Positions 43,170 to 52,243 of a stretch of DNA of 64,000 nucleotides are shown piece by piece. Location of the stretch: the NCBI GenBank assembly GCA_018222965.1, contig JAAEZH010000009.1, forward strand, positions 62,001 through 126,000. Reading direction: 5' to 3'. Origin of the DNA: Bacteroidota bacterium (GTDB lineage: Bacteria > Bacteroidota > Bacteroidia > Chitinophagales > Saprospiraceae). The notes under the pieces are model-generated. The model made no database searches and was not told the origin of the DNA. It saw nothing but the letters and a program-made list of their open reading frames with translations. Numbering within the stretch: the first letter of the stretch is position 1; each line of letters opens with the position of its first letter. The translations under genes and the position numbers were made by a program.

Positions 43170-44054
43170 TCAGGATATCTTAACGGAAGTCATACTGAGT
43201 GAACCGGCAAGCAGCTTGTCGTTAAACAAGCTCAACTCTTCTCCTTTCTGTTGCAATCCCAGGCTGTATATCAGGGGAAGATAATGGTCTGGCGTAGGTA
43301 CAGCCAGCTGAATCGCTTTACCCAAATCCTTATACTTTAGCAAAGGCTGATAATTACCATCCAACAGGTGTTTATTGAATGTAGTATGCGCCTCCACCGC
43401 CCAGTCATATCCGTAATCGACTTTATTGAAATTAGCAAAATCAACCATTCGGAGATTGTGGATGATATTACCGCTGCCAATGATCAGCACGCCTTTATCT
43501 CGCAGGCTGTTGAGCTGTTTAGCTAATTCAAAGTGCCAGGATGCCGGTTTGGTATAATCAATACTCAGCTGAATCACTGGCACATCTGCATCCGGATACA
43601 AGTGTTTGATAACGGACCAGGCTCCATGGTCCAACCCCCATTTTTCATCCAGTTCCACCAATACAGGATCGAGTAAAGCTTTGGTTTCATCTGCCAGATC
43701 CGGGCTTCCCGGGGCGGGGTACTGTACATTAAACAACTCCTGTGGGAATCCGCCAAAATCGTGAATGGTGCGGGGCATTTCCATGGCTGTAACCTTGGTA
43801 CCTCGTGTAAACCAATGTGCAGAAACGCACAAAATGGCATTCGGACGCGGGAGTGTTTTCGCTACATCCCGAAACCCTTTTACAAACTGATTCTCTTCAA
43901 TGGCATTCATCGGGCTTCCGTGTCCCAAAAACAAAACGGGCATCCGATCAGCATTCGGCAAGTTATCTGAAAACCGTTTTAAACTACTTAATGAACTCAT
44001 ACCTGCTCCCAGGGCACCAAGGCCCAATAATTTTATGAATGTATTTCTTTTCAT
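43170..44054 (-). CDS. ygiD: 4,5-DOPA-extradiol-dioxygenase-like protein
   Basis: 294 residues. LigB/DODA-type fold: FLGHGSPMNAIEE and ILCVSAHWFTRGT hold two metal-binding His residues, and LDHGAWSVIKHLYPDADVPVIQLSID the others. The family includes E. coli YgiD. The opening MKRNTFIKLLGLGALGAGM looks like a signal or Tat-like leader without a full RR motif. It should open aromatic diols such as DOPA. Single gene. Confidence 0.88.
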   Translation of the reverse strand: MKRNTFIKLLGLGALGAGMSSLSSLKRFSDNLPNADRMPVLFLGHGSPMNAIEENQFVKGFRDVAKTLPRPNAILCVSAHWFTRGTKVTAMEMPRTIHDFGGFPQELFNVQYPAPGSPDLADETKALLDPVLVELDEKWGLDHGAWSVIKHLYPDADVPVIQLSIDYTKPASWHFELAKQLNSLRDKGVLIIGSGNIIHNLRMVDFANFNKVDYGYDWAVEAHTTFNKHLLDGNYQPLLKYKDLGKAIQLAVPTPDHYLPLIYSLGLQQKGEELSLFNDKLLAGSLSMTSVKIS

Positions 44055-44171
44055 ATCACTGTGAGTAAACGCTATAAAGATCGCAAAAGATTACTTCAGC
44101 TTTAAAACTAATGTATACACATCAAATATAATCTGTTTTGGGGATTTTCCACAAACCAGGCGGAAAACACC

Positions 44172-44188
44172 TCAACCTGACAGGTTGA
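44172..44188. repeat. 8-bp-arm palindrome TCAACCTG-A-CAGGTTGA
   Basis: A symmetric site in the spacer upstream of the arginine operon's end and of the dioxygenase gene. Could be an operator or a small hairpin; no second copy in this exact form was seen, although ACCTGTCAGGTTGA occurs at 57079-57092. Confidence 0.3.
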
Positions 44189-44241
44189 AACCAAACGTTT
44201 AGCCAATTAGAAACGGTTTTGCCACCATAGCCCGGATAGGC

Positions 44242-44255
44242 ATTCGCCGAAAGGC
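44242..44255. repeat. ATTCGCCGAAAGGC motif, intergenic
   Basis: Part of GGCATTCGCCGAAAGGC between the argJ terminator and the dioxygenase gene. Confidence 0.65.
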
Positions 44256-44293
44256 AGCAAAAAGAAGAAGGGAATTGAAAAGAGAAAAAGAAA

Positions 44294-44317
44294 CCCGGAC
44301 AAGGAGTCTTGTCCGGG
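44294..44317 (-). terminator. Terminator of the arg operon
   Basis: CCCGGACAAG and CTTGTCCGGG with loop GAGT. On the minus strand a T-rich tail (TTTCTTTTTCTC) follows. Confidence 0.85.
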
Positions 44318-44324
44318 GCGTATC

Positions 44325-45536
44325 TTAGGTTGTGTAAACAGAGTTAAACATCACATAATCGGTCGTCAGGTCGGAGCCCCACCCCTTGGCAGAAGCTTTT
44401 CCTTCACAAAGGTCCAGTTTTACGTTCAGGTGTGATTCGCGTAGAAGGCGCTTCATATAATTGCGGTCATACTCCAGCGGTTTTCCTTTGCCCAACACCT
44501 GGATCAGCTCGGCATCACTGCCCAAATAGAGATCCACTTTTGTGTAATCAAAAGGAATTCCGGCATTACCGGCTGCACAAATTATTCGGCCCCAATTCGG
44601 GTCTCGACCAAACATAGCGGCTTTCACCAGCGAAGAATCGGAAATTTCCCGAATCAGTTGACGAGCGCGCTTTTCCGTTTTTGCGTTAACCGCTTCGTAT
44701 TCTACAAATTTGGAAGATCCTTCCCCATCCGATACGATCAGTTTGGCCAGGTGAATCATCATTTCTTCCAGATTCTCTGAAAAATTATCGAAACCGGGAT
44801 CTTTCTCCGATTTCAGCATATCATTTCCGGCTTTTCCGTTTGCCAATACCCCAACCATGTCATTGGTTGAAGTATCCCCATCGACCGTAATCATATTGAA
44901 TGATTTATCCACGGCCTTTTTGACTGTCTTTTGCAGCAACTTGGGCTCAATAGCTACATCCGTCACAATAAATCCGAGCATGGTAGCCATATTCGGGTGT
45001 ATCATACCGGAGCCTTTGGCAATTCCTGCCATGTTAATTTCATAACCATCTACCTCAAATTCTACGAAACCTTCTTTTGCAAAAGTATCGGTGGTAAGAA
45101 TGGCATTGGCAACAAATGAACCGGCATTAGATTTTGAGCTGAGCTTTTTCACGTTTTCGCGAATCCCTCCCACAATCTCATCGGTCGGAAACTCCTTACC
45201 AATCAATCCGGTGGAAGCCACCAAAACCATTTTTTTGTCAATATCAAGTTCTTCAGCCATCGCTTTTGCCATCGCTTCTGCCCCTTCACGGCCTTGTTCG
45301 CCTGTACAGGCATTGGCATTGCCGGCATTGATTACGATGGCTTGTGCTTTACCATCTTTTATATGCTTCCGCGAAAGCTTGATTGGCTCGGCAACCACCT
45401 GATTTTGAGTAAAAACAGCCGCGGCACTTGCAGGCACTTCCGAATAGATAATGGCCAGATCTCGGCGCATGGACTTTATTCCGGTATGCGCACCCCAGCA
45501 TTTGATGCCTTTGACATTGGTAAGGTTCTTTATCAT
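44325..45536 (-). CDS. argJ: Bifunctional ornithine acetyltransferase/N-acetylglutamate synthase
   Basis: 403 residues from ATG 45536; an upstream GTG at 45572 overlaps the argC stop (GTGA) and would add 12 mostly charged residues. It moves the acetyl group from N-acetylornithine to glutamate. The self-cleavage site is in GSGMIHPNMATMLGF, between Ala and the nucleophilic Thr. GRDPNWGRIICAAGNAG is the second signature. Last gene of argB-argD-argC-argJ, which gives the cyclic acetyl pathway to ornithine. argG/argH/argF are not here. Confidence 0.95.
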   Translation of the reverse strand: MIKNLTNVKGIKCWGAHTGIKSMRRDLAIIYSEVPASAAAVFTQNQVVAEPIKLSRKHIKDGKAQAIVINAGNANACTGEQGREGAEAMAKAMAEELDIDKKMVLVASTGLIGKEFPTDEIVGGIRENVKKLSSKSNAGSFVANAILTTDTFAKEGFVEFEVDGYEINMAGIAKGSGMIHPNMATMLGFIVTDVAIEPKLLQKTVKKAVDKSFNMITVDGDTSTNDMVGVLANGKAGNDMLKSEKDPGFDNFSENLEEMMIHLAKLIVSDGEGSSKFVEYEAVNAKTEKRARQLIREISDSSLVKAAMFGRDPNWGRIICAAGNAGIPFDYTKVDLYLGSDAELIQVLGKGKPLEYDRNYMKRLLRESHLNVKLDLCEGKASAKGWGSDLTTDYVMFNSVYTT

Positions 45537-45568
45537 TAGCTTTTCTTTTGTCTTGTTCTCAAGTTTAT

Positions 45569-46606
45569 TCACGGTTGCATTGGTATTTGGTTAAGGCCGG
45601 TGTCTTCTGCCCAGCCAAACATCAGGTTCATATTCTGGACAGCTTGCCCGGCAGCCCCTTTCACCAGATTGTCGATCACACTGATCACAATAATGGTGTT
45701 GGTACGTTCATCGTAAGCCGTATGAATATCACAGTAATTGGTTCCACGTACTTGTTTGATCGCGGGCATCCCTTCGCGTAAGCGGATAAAAGAAGCATTG
45801 CGGTAAAAGGTCTCGTAAATCTCCTGCAATTCAGCCTCTGTCATCGGACGCTCCGGCTGCAGATACATGGTTGACAAAATACCGCGGTCTACCGGCAATA
45901 AGTGTGGTGTAAACTGGATCAGATTATCTTTCCCGGAAATCCGGTCGAGGGTATTCTGAATTTCAATACTGTGTCTGTGCTTCTTCAACCCATAAGCTTT
46001 GAAATTATCGTTTACGGAAGAGAAGTGATTAACCGGTTTTGATTTTACGCCCGCTCCGGTTACACCCGATTTAGAATCGATGATAATCGGATTTGAACTA
46101 ATCAAACCATGAGCGATAAGCGGGGCCAATCCCAAAATGGCACTGGTTGGATAGCACCCGGGGTTTGCGACCAAAGGAGCCTTCTTGATATCTTCTCTAA
46201 ATAACTCCGGTATACCATAAACAGCATCCTCAAAACCTTCCCGAAAAGTATGATCCTTATTATACCAGGCTTCATAGGTTTCCGGACTATCCAGCCTAAA
46301 ATCGCCTGACAAATCAATGATCTTAAAAGCTTTGTCCTTGAATCGCTTCACATAGTCCATGGAGACTCCATGGGGCAAAGCGAGAAAAACCAAATCCGGA
46401 TCAAAACCATCAATGTCTTCAACCGAAATCAGTTTCTGATCTGCAATTCCCTGAAAAAAGGGATGCACATCTGAAAATTTTTCGCCTTTGCGACTTTCGG
46501 AAGTGATGAAGGATATCTCCACTCCCGTATGATGGGTCAATATGCGGACCAGTTCTGAACCGGTAAATCCGGTTGCTCCAACTATTCCTATTTTTTTATC
46601 AGGCAT
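45569..46606 (-). CDS. argC: N-acetyl-gamma-glutamyl-phosphate reductase
   Basis: 345 residues. NADP-binding GIVGATGFTGSELVRIL at the N-terminus, the active Cys in VANPGCYPTSAILG, and the family stretch FTPHLLPVDRGILSTMYL. It reduces the acylphosphate made by ArgB. It overlaps the argD stop by eight bases. Confidence 0.96.
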   Translation of the reverse strand: MPDKKIGIVGATGFTGSELVRILTHHTGVEISFITSESRKGEKFSDVHPFFQGIADQKLISVEDIDGFDPDLVFLALPHGVSMDYVKRFKDKAFKIIDLSGDFRLDSPETYEAWYNKDHTFREGFEDAVYGIPELFREDIKKAPLVANPGCYPTSAILGLAPLIAHGLISSNPIIIDSKSGVTGAGVKSKPVNHFSSVNDNFKAYGLKKHRHSIEIQNTLDRISGKDNLIQFTPHLLPVDRGILSTMYLQPERPMTEAELQEIYETFYRNASFIRLREGMPAIKQVRGTNYCDIHTAYDERTNTIIVISVIDNLVKGAAGQAVQNMNLMFGWAEDTGLNQIPMQP

Positions 46607-47798
46607 GGGCTTCCTCCATAACTTTTAGTGATTCCTTCAGAACGGTCATTACCTGTTCCAGGTCGCCGTAGGAAATATTAAGTGGTGGTACCAATCGAAG
46701 CACATTTCCAGCCGTTGCATTGGCCAAAACGCCTCGATCCAACATCTCCATGACCAGTTGTTTGGTTTCAAATTCGAATTCCACACCAATCATGAGTCCT
46801 TTGCCCCGCACCTCTTTTACAGCGGGATGATCCATCTCCTTCATTCTGGAGCGCAGCCATTCTCCTTTCTCCGCAGCTTCCTGCAAAAGATTTTCTTCTT
46901 CGATGATCTCAACGACTGCAAGCGATGCTGCACACACAAGTGGATTGCCGCCATAGGTCGTACCGTGGTCGCCAAACTCAATAGCTGAGCCGGTTTTTTC
47001 ATTAGCGAGGAATGCGCCGATGGGAACACCGCCCCCCAGTGCTTTAGCCAGGGTCATGATATCGGGTTCTACGCCAAAGTGTTCTTTGGCAAACATCTTG
47101 CCGGTTCGCCCCATACCACATTGTACCTCATCAAATATGAGCACAATGTTTTCCGCATCGCAAAATTCCCGAAGGCCTTTCATAAATGCAGGGTCAGCGA
47201 CATTGATCCCGCCTTCTCCCTGAATAGGCTCCAGGATAATGGCTGCTGTCTGCTGATCTGCAGCTGCTTTTACGGCATCCAGGTCATTAAATGGTACTTG
47301 CTTGAAACCACTCGGAATGGGGTCAAATCCTTCCTGCATCCGTTTTTTACCGGTAGCAATAGTTGCCAGCGTTCTTCCGTGGAAGGAGCCTTTACAGGAA
47401 ATGATTGTTCCGCCTCTTCCGTGTTTGTGTGCATACCGACGGGCGAGTTTAATCGCTCCCTCCACTGATTCGGCTCCACTATTGGCAAAAAAGATCCGGT
47501 CCATACCGGAGACTTCAGTCAGCTTTTTCGAAAGCTCCACCTGTGGGGTACTCACAAAGAAATTAGAGATGTGGATCAGTTTTGCAGCCTGATTCTGAAT
47601 AGCCTTTACAAGGCGTGGATGGCAATGTCCGACGCTGTTAACGGCGATACCTGCAAGCATATCGATGTATTCATTGCCTTCGACATCCCATACACGGGAG
47701 CCTAATCCTTTTTCAAGAGCCAGCGGAAACCGCCGGAAAGTTTGAAGGTAATATTGTTTATCAATCTCGTGCCAGGCATGATTTGTTTTTGGTGACAT
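46599..47798 (-). CDS. argD: Acetylornithine aminotransferase
   Basis: 399 residues, class III PLP aminotransferase. GSRVWDVEGNEYIDMLAGIAV near the start, FANSGAESVEGAIKLARRY, FDEVQCGMGRTGKMFA for the PLP ring Asp, and the Lys of TLAKALGGGVPIGAF. It may also act in lysine synthesis as DapC. It lies nine bases after argB. Confidence 0.95.
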   Translation of the reverse strand: MSPKTNHAWHEIDKQYYLQTFRRFPLALEKGLGSRVWDVEGNEYIDMLAGIAVNSVGHCHPRLVKAIQNQAAKLIHISNFFVSTPQVELSKKLTEVSGMDRIFFANSGAESVEGAIKLARRYAHKHGRGGTIISCKGSFHGRTLATIATGKKRMQEGFDPIPSGFKQVPFNDLDAVKAAADQQTAAIILEPIQGEGGINVADPAFMKGLREFCDAENIVLIFDEVQCGMGRTGKMFAKEHFGVEPDIMTLAKALGGGVPIGAFLANEKTGSAIEFGDHGTTYGGNPLVCAASLAVVEIIEEENLLQEAAEKGEWLRSRMKEMDHPAVKEVRGKGLMIGVEFEFETKQLVMEMLDRGVLANATAGNVLRLVPPLNISYGDLEQVMTVLKESLKVMEEAHA

Positions 47799-47806
47799 GT
47801 GTTTGT

Positions 47807-48643
47807 TTATGATTCGGTGATCAAAGTACCTATCGGACTGTCTTCGATCATAGATAATATTTGATTGGGTTGGGTGCCATTGATGATACGGGCAGAACGG
47901 GCACCATTTTGGATGGCAATTTCACAGGAAGCTGTTTTGGGGATCATTCCGCCCTGGATGATCTCCTGCTGCAACAATGCTTCCATTCGGTCGGTATTCA
48001 TTTGCCGGATGAGAGATGAGGGGTCGTGACGATCTTTCAAAAGACCATCTACATCAGTTAGTACTACATATTGACTGGCCTTTAGTGCTCCAGCCATATG
48101 GCCGGCAAACATGTCGGCATTAATGTTGTACCCATTGCCTTCGGCATCAGCCGCTACACAGGCAATTACCGGAATATAATCTTTATCTAAAAGGAGATTT
48201 ATTAGAGCAGTGTCTACCCTGTCTACATCGCCGACCTGTCCGAGGTCGACTTCTTCCCGGGTACCGTTTACGGTGCGCTGGTGTTTGCGTTTTTTGGCAA
48301 CAACACTCATTCCGTCTTTGCCGGAGAGACCAACCGCTTTATATCCCAGGGAATTGATCAGGCTTACGAGGCTGCCGTTGACTTTACCTTTGAGAGCCAT
48401 CTCCACATGCTCGAAAGCTTCGGGGGGTGTTTTTCGGTGACCGTCGATAAATTCTGATTCAATGCGTGCCGTTTCGAGGGCTTCCTTGATAAAAGGGCCG
48501 CCTCCGTGTACGATCACCACCTGATATCCGCGGTCTTTTAATGAGCAAATATTTTGTAATACACTCCTTTTGAGTTGCTCATCCACCATGGCGTTGCCGC
48601 CATATTTAAACAAGATAAGCTCTTGTTGCTTGTTTGATTCCAT
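47807..48643 (-). CDS. argB: Acetylglutamate kinase
   Basis: 278 residues. FKYGGNAMVDEQ holds the Lys and Gly-rich phosphate site, VIVHGGGPFIKEAL binds acetylglutamate, and NINADMFAGHMAGALKASQYVVLTDVDGLL is the amino acid kinase core. First gene of the arginine operon. I see no Arg-box in the 176-base upstream spacer. Confidence 0.95.
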   Translation of the reverse strand: MESNKQQELILFKYGGNAMVDEQLKRSVLQNICSLKDRGYQVVIVHGGGPFIKEALETARIESEFIDGHRKTPPEAFEHVEMALKGKVNGSLVSLINSLGYKAVGLSGKDGMSVVAKKRKHQRTVNGTREEVDLGQVGDVDRVDTALINLLLDKDYIPVIACVAADAEGNGYNINADMFAGHMAGALKASQYVVLTDVDGLLKDRHDPSSLIRQMNTDRMEALLQQEIIQGGMIPKTASCEIAIQNGARSARIINGTQPNQILSMIEDSPIGTLITES

Positions 48644-48819
48644 TCGCTATCTCTTAACTACCTACAGGCTCCTAACCAATAAGCGCTGGAAAATTGATTT
48701 TCGTAAATAGACATTAATTAGGCTCGGCTCTTTAGCTCAGAACCTACTTAAATAAAGCGGCAGACGGTAAATTGTTGAGTAGGATAGCGATTAATTCAAA
48801 AAAACCGGATTAAATATAA

Positions 48820-49344
48820 TCAGGATTCCCTGGAGATTTTCCAGCGCCAAACCATACCTGCCATGGGGTCATCCAGTTCATCGACCCTGGAAAAACCACA
48901 TTTCTCCAATACCCGGCAGGAAGCATTCTTTTCAGCCAGGGTATGGGCAAGAATGGTTTTTACGGCTGCAAATCCCCAGGCTCTTTCTACCAGTTTCGTG
49001 GCAATTTGGGTAGCGATCCCTCTTCCACGAAATCCTTTACTTACCTCATAGCCGATCTCGATGGCACCTGTTTCGTCGGGTTTTCCTTTATAGCCGCAAC
49101 TGCCAACCAGTATCCTTTTGTCTTCCAGAATTGGCAACCAGGTCCACCAGGGGGCCACATCCGGATCGCGTTCCACCTTCTTAATAACATATTCAAAAGC
49201 AGACCGGCCAAACTCGGTCCAGGGGTTTGGGACTTCCACCTCCAGATAGTCGGCAAGATGGTCGTCTCCCTGAAGAACAGCCTTAATCAGGGGGAGGTCG
49301 CAATTAATAAGTTTTATTTGGTTGGCATGCATAGACCTTAACAT
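48820..49344 (-). CDS. GNAT acetyltransferase, RimJ/L-like
   Basis: 174 residues. Acetyl-CoA loop in KGFRGRGIATQIATKLVERAWGF, and NASCRVLEKCGFSRVDE near the end, both typical. The ATG at 49344 (MLRSMHAN) lies two bases from the edge of a MITE-like element, so the element separates the gene from whatever promoter it had; ATG 49332 is an alternative. Acceptor unknown. Confidence 0.9.
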   Translation of the reverse strand: MLRSMHANQIKLINCDLPLIKAVLQGDDHLADYLEVEVPNPWTEFGRSAFEYVIKKVERDPDVAPWWTWLPILEDKRILVGSCGYKGKPDETGAIEIGYEVSKGFRGRGIATQIATKLVERAWGFAAVKTILAHTLAEKNASCRVLEKCGFSRVDELDDPMAGMVWRWKISRES

Positions 49345-49345
49345 A

Positions 49346-49505
49346 GAAGTTGTTTAAAAATAGCTCACTGGCTCCTGAAAAAGCCTTTCCATCCCACTTT
49401 TCCCTTTTTTCTCGCCCCGTAGCGCTGCTATGCGGCTCTAAAAAAGCTTCAACTGGAATGAAAAATCAATTCTCAGAACCTCAGCAGCCATTCTTAAACA
49501 ACTTC
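49346..49505. mobile_element. MITE-like element, about 160 bp
   Basis: Ends GAAGTTGTTTAA at 49346 and its complement TTAAACAACTTC at 49494-49505; similarity of the two halves continues past 30 bases (AAT.GCT, then CTGA). ATA flanks both sides and may be a target duplication. The inner part can fold as a long imperfect hairpin and has no ORF. A small non-autonomous transposon is the natural reading; no second copy lies in the window. Confidence 0.6.
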
Positions 49506-49567
49506 ATAAGGTATTCTGGCGACACCTAAATCAAGTTTCCCTTTTTGCGCGACCAGCCCTTTTTATA

Positions 49568-49930
49568 TCAGGCCTTATTTCGCCGAAAGGCATAAAGAAA
49601 CGGACGATCCATCAAGAGCAACAAGGCAGCAGCGATAATGATGTTTTTCACGATATACTGCCCGACGAGGGTAAAGGCAAAAGGCGCTTTTGTAAATACC
49701 AGTTCCGGGAAAAAGAACATAGGTGAGAACGTAAAGATAATATGAACGAAGGCAAGATTGATGGCAAAGCGGCGAAATATTCCCAACACCAGCATCAGGC
49801 CTACCAGCACTTCCCAAATGGCCAGTAAAACAATGGCAACCTGAGAGGGTATCAACCCAAATGTGAGCAATTCAATGGTATCCTTGGCCAATCCTTCGGC
49901 GGGACTGAGTTCTGGAAAAAACTTGAGCAT
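49568..49930 (-). CDS. DoxX-family membrane protein, start uncertain
   Basis: From ATG 49930 the product has 120 residues with three helices, but family members begin with an extra helix. In the same frame the codons upstream read NTIAIAIGIVYIWFG before MLKFFPELSPAEG, exactly the missing DoxX start, yet no ATG/GTG/TTG precedes them. An ATG at 49991 lies in a different frame across an A-rich run. So the gene is either frameshifted near 49980 or uses an ATT/ATA start. The C-terminus YAFRRNKA is encoded by a TTTCGCCGAAA repeat (49578). Confidence 0.75.
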   Translation of the reverse strand: MLKFFPELSPAEGLAKDTIELLTFGLIPSQVAIVLLAIWEVLVGLMLVLGIFRRFAINLAFVHIIFTFSPMFFFPELVFTKAPFAFTLVGQYIVKNIIIAAALLLLMDRPFLYAFRRNKA

Positions 49931-50034
49931 TCCGAACCAGATGTAGACGATCCCGATAGCAATGGCTATCGTGTTTTTCTTTAGTTGGCATTTTCCGTTT
50001 ATTTAACTGAGATTATAATTCTGCTCCTGCAAAA

Positions 50035-50057
50035 AGAGGTTTGGAGACCAAACCTCT
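50035..50057 (-). terminator. Terminator hairpin
   Basis: AGAGGTTTGG and CCAAACCTCT with a three-base loop; on the minus strand TTTTT follows. It lies past the end of the gene at 50247 and ahead of the DoxX gene. Confidence 0.8.
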
Positions 50058-50246
50058 TCCGCATCAGCATGCTTTAGGTTTTCTTCTATCGCGTTATAGT
50101 CTACGAGCAAGGAATACTACCAATTTCCAGAAAATGCCTGAAACGGGAAAGGTCCTTTATGCAAAGACACAGATTAAATGTGTGGAAAGGCTGTTTTTAC
50201 GCGTGGAGAGGAACAGCGAAAAGGCCGAAAACAGGAAAAACCGGCA

Positions 50247-50822
50247 TTACTTCAACTTGATTTTGCGCACATTGTTAAAGCGAAACTCGGAAAGGTTGGC
50301 CAATTCAGTCTCCACCCAGGTGTTCCATTTTGGCTGAATCTCATCAATCGGACGGTTGCTGTAATCCCGCTCAAATGCCATGCGTTTCATGTTATAGGCT
50401 GCCATAATTTCCTCCTGAATTACATCCGCATGCTGCAGGTCGTATGCCAGAATTTTTCGGTCGGCAAGCAGGCGCTTTCTAAATCTTCGGCAAAACACCT
50501 CTGCCAGATCAAACTTGATTTTTTGAAACCACAACTCATATTCCAGATCGTGGATACTGGTATCGATCCAGGAGGATGATCGGACATATACATTCTCTAC
50601 AGCCTTGTTGAAATTCTTGGTCATACCAGCGAGTGCCGGACGAGAATACTGGATATTAAACTGGGCAAAACTCTTGGATCGATTGTGGTCACTTCTCCAA
50701 ATACAAAAATCCTCCACGGTAAAATCAAAGTCGGCCTGCCAAAGCATGGGATCACACTTTTGACTATATCCCACATTGTAAATGGAAAACACTATACCTA
50801 AGACCAACACGAATGCCTTCAT
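50247..50822 (-). CDS. Secreted protein of unknown function
   Basis: 191 residues with signal peptide (FSIYNVGYSQ). The mature part begins KCDPMLWQADFDFTVEDFCIWRSDHNRSK and is mostly helical, rich in Arg/Lys and aromatic residues. I recognise no motif. It is a single gene with a hairpin terminator downstream. Confidence 0.65.
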   Translation of the reverse strand: MKAFVLVLGIVFSIYNVGYSQKCDPMLWQADFDFTVEDFCIWRSDHNRSKSFAQFNIQYSRPALAGMTKNFNKAVENVYVRSSSWIDTSIHDLEYELWFQKIKFDLAEVFCRRFRKRLLADRKILAYDLQHADVIQEEIMAAYNMKRMAFERDYSNRPIDEIQPKWNTWVETELANLSEFRFNNVRKIKLK

Positions 50823-50947
50823 TTTCCCGGAGTGATTTTTAAATTGGCTTCAAAGATAAATTTTAGTCCTGCAGGGATCAAGATTCCCGGCATGACTTTT
50901 TTGTTAAGAAGCTGCCTTAGCTGCCAGGATGTTGATTTGATTTTTCC

Positions 50948-51000
50948 GGCTTTCGCCGAATATTGCCTCCGGCACCACGAATAGACATTCGGCGAAAGCC
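50948..51000. repeat. Inverted pair of the TTTCGSCGAAA motif
   Basis: GGCTTTCGCCGAAT (50948-50961) and ATTCGGCGAAAGCC (50987-51000) are perfect complements over 14 bases, spaced by 25. The pair could form a stable hairpin two bases before the stop of the endonuclease-like gene (on the other strand). Confidence 0.85.
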
Positions 51001-51002
51001 TC

Positions 51003-51830
51003 TTAGAAGCTCAATTCTGCCAAAACCGGCAAATGATCGGAGACCCAAAGACCAGTAGGACGACGGTCATCTATCTGCCGAACGCGTTCCACCTGCAGGT
51101 TCTTAATAAATATATAGTCGATGCGCTTTTCCGGTACAAACGCCGGATCAAAATGATTGAAAGTACCTGCCGGGCCGTAAAAAGCTGCCCCGGCCAGTTC
51201 CCGCACATCGTCCATTCCCCCGCGAAAGACTTCAATGGGTGCACTTTCGGGCGTTGCATTAAAATCCCCCGTTAGCACTACCCGGCTCGACTCCGGCAAG
51301 TCTTCGATTCTTTGCAGGATCAGCTCCGCAGAATGAAGGCGCGCTTCTTCTCCGATGTGATCAAAATGGGCGTTAAAAACATAAAAGACAGCGTCTGTAT
51401 TTCTTTCCCGAAATTTCCCCCAGCTGCAAATACGCTCCATGGAGGCATCCCAGCCCACAGAAACCCGCTCCGGACTTTCAGACAGCCAAAAGGTGTTTGA
51501 CTCCATTAATTCAAAGCGGCTGCTGTCGTACAGAATGGCTGAAAATTCTCCTTTTTCATCGCCGTCGTCTCGTCCTTTTCCTGTAAAAGCGTATTGAGGA
51601 TTCTCTGCCAATAAGTAGCTTAGCTGGTGCAGCAGCGCCTCCTGCACGCCAACAAAATCCGGTTGATAATAATGCAGGAGCCCGGCTACGTCTGCCTTGC
51701 GTTCCGACCAGGCATTGAGGCCATCTTTGGGATTGTCATACCGAATATTGTAAGACATCACCTCAACCGATTGAGCTTGCAAAAAAACGGGTGATAAAAG
51801 AAAGGAGGCAATCAGTAATTTGACGTTCAT
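51003..51830 (-). CDS. Secreted endonuclease/exonuclease/phosphatase-family protein
   Basis: 275 residues with signal peptide (FLLSPVFLQAQ). EEP fold: VMSYNIRYDNPKDG, DFVGVQEALLHQLSYLL with the metal Glu, FNAHFDHIGEEAR, VVLTGDFNATPESAPI and RIDYIFIKNL...WVSDHLPVLAELSF with the terminal catalytic Asp-His. It should cleave a phosphodiester, perhaps a lipid or sugar phosphate, in the periplasm. Its start overlaps the upstream stop by four bases. Confidence 0.92.
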   Translation of the reverse strand: MNVKLLIASFLLSPVFLQAQSVEVMSYNIRYDNPKDGLNAWSERKADVAGLLHYYQPDFVGVQEALLHQLSYLLAENPQYAFTGKGRDDGDEKGEFSAILYDSSRFELMESNTFWLSESPERVSVGWDASMERICSWGKFRERNTDAVFYVFNAHFDHIGEEARLHSAELILQRIEDLPESSRVVLTGDFNATPESAPIEVFRGGMDDVRELAGAAFYGPAGTFNHFDPAFVPEKRIDYIFIKNLQVERVRQIDDRRPTGLWVSDHLPVLAELSF

Positions 51831-52243
51831 ATCTTCAATATTTTTGAAACCTCCTCCTTACTCATTCCTTCCCGATAGCGAAAATGAATGGCATGCATCC
51901 AGGCTTCCAGCTTTCCGCGAATGGCGAACCGATCTTTTGAGGAATATTCTTCCACATACTCCCAAACTTCAGCTGCATTCGGGTCCACTATAACGATACA
52001 CAACCGAAATGCACCATCCATAGAAGCTTCCGGATACCAACCCAAATCAATCAGGATGGTCCGCTCCGGAATTTGATGGCGGCCTTTTTTCAATTGGAGA
52101 TGAGAGATTTGAAGCAGCGATTCTTTGAAACAATCCCAGTTATCTATACCTCCGTCCTCGGCAACAATCGGGTCAACATCGGCAAAGTGATTGTAGGTTA
52201 CGGCCCATCCTGCGGGAATACGGAGTCGCAATAAATTATCCAT
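51827..52243 (-). CDS. Cytoplasmic protein of unknown function
   Basis: 138 residues without signal or membrane segment. It includes IPERTILIDLGWYPEASMDGAFRLCIVIVDP and a helical C-terminus ending EVSKILKI. No family is recognised. It is in a tight three-gene chain with the membrane protein above and the hydrolase below (overlaps of one and four bases). Confidence 0.7.
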   Translation of the reverse strand: MDNLLRLRIPAGWAVTYNHFADVDPIVAEDGGIDNWDCFKESLLQISHLQLKKGRHQIPERTILIDLGWYPEASMDGAFRLCIVIVDPNAAEVWEYVEEYSSKDRFAIRGKLEAWMHAIHFRYREGMSKEEVSKILKI

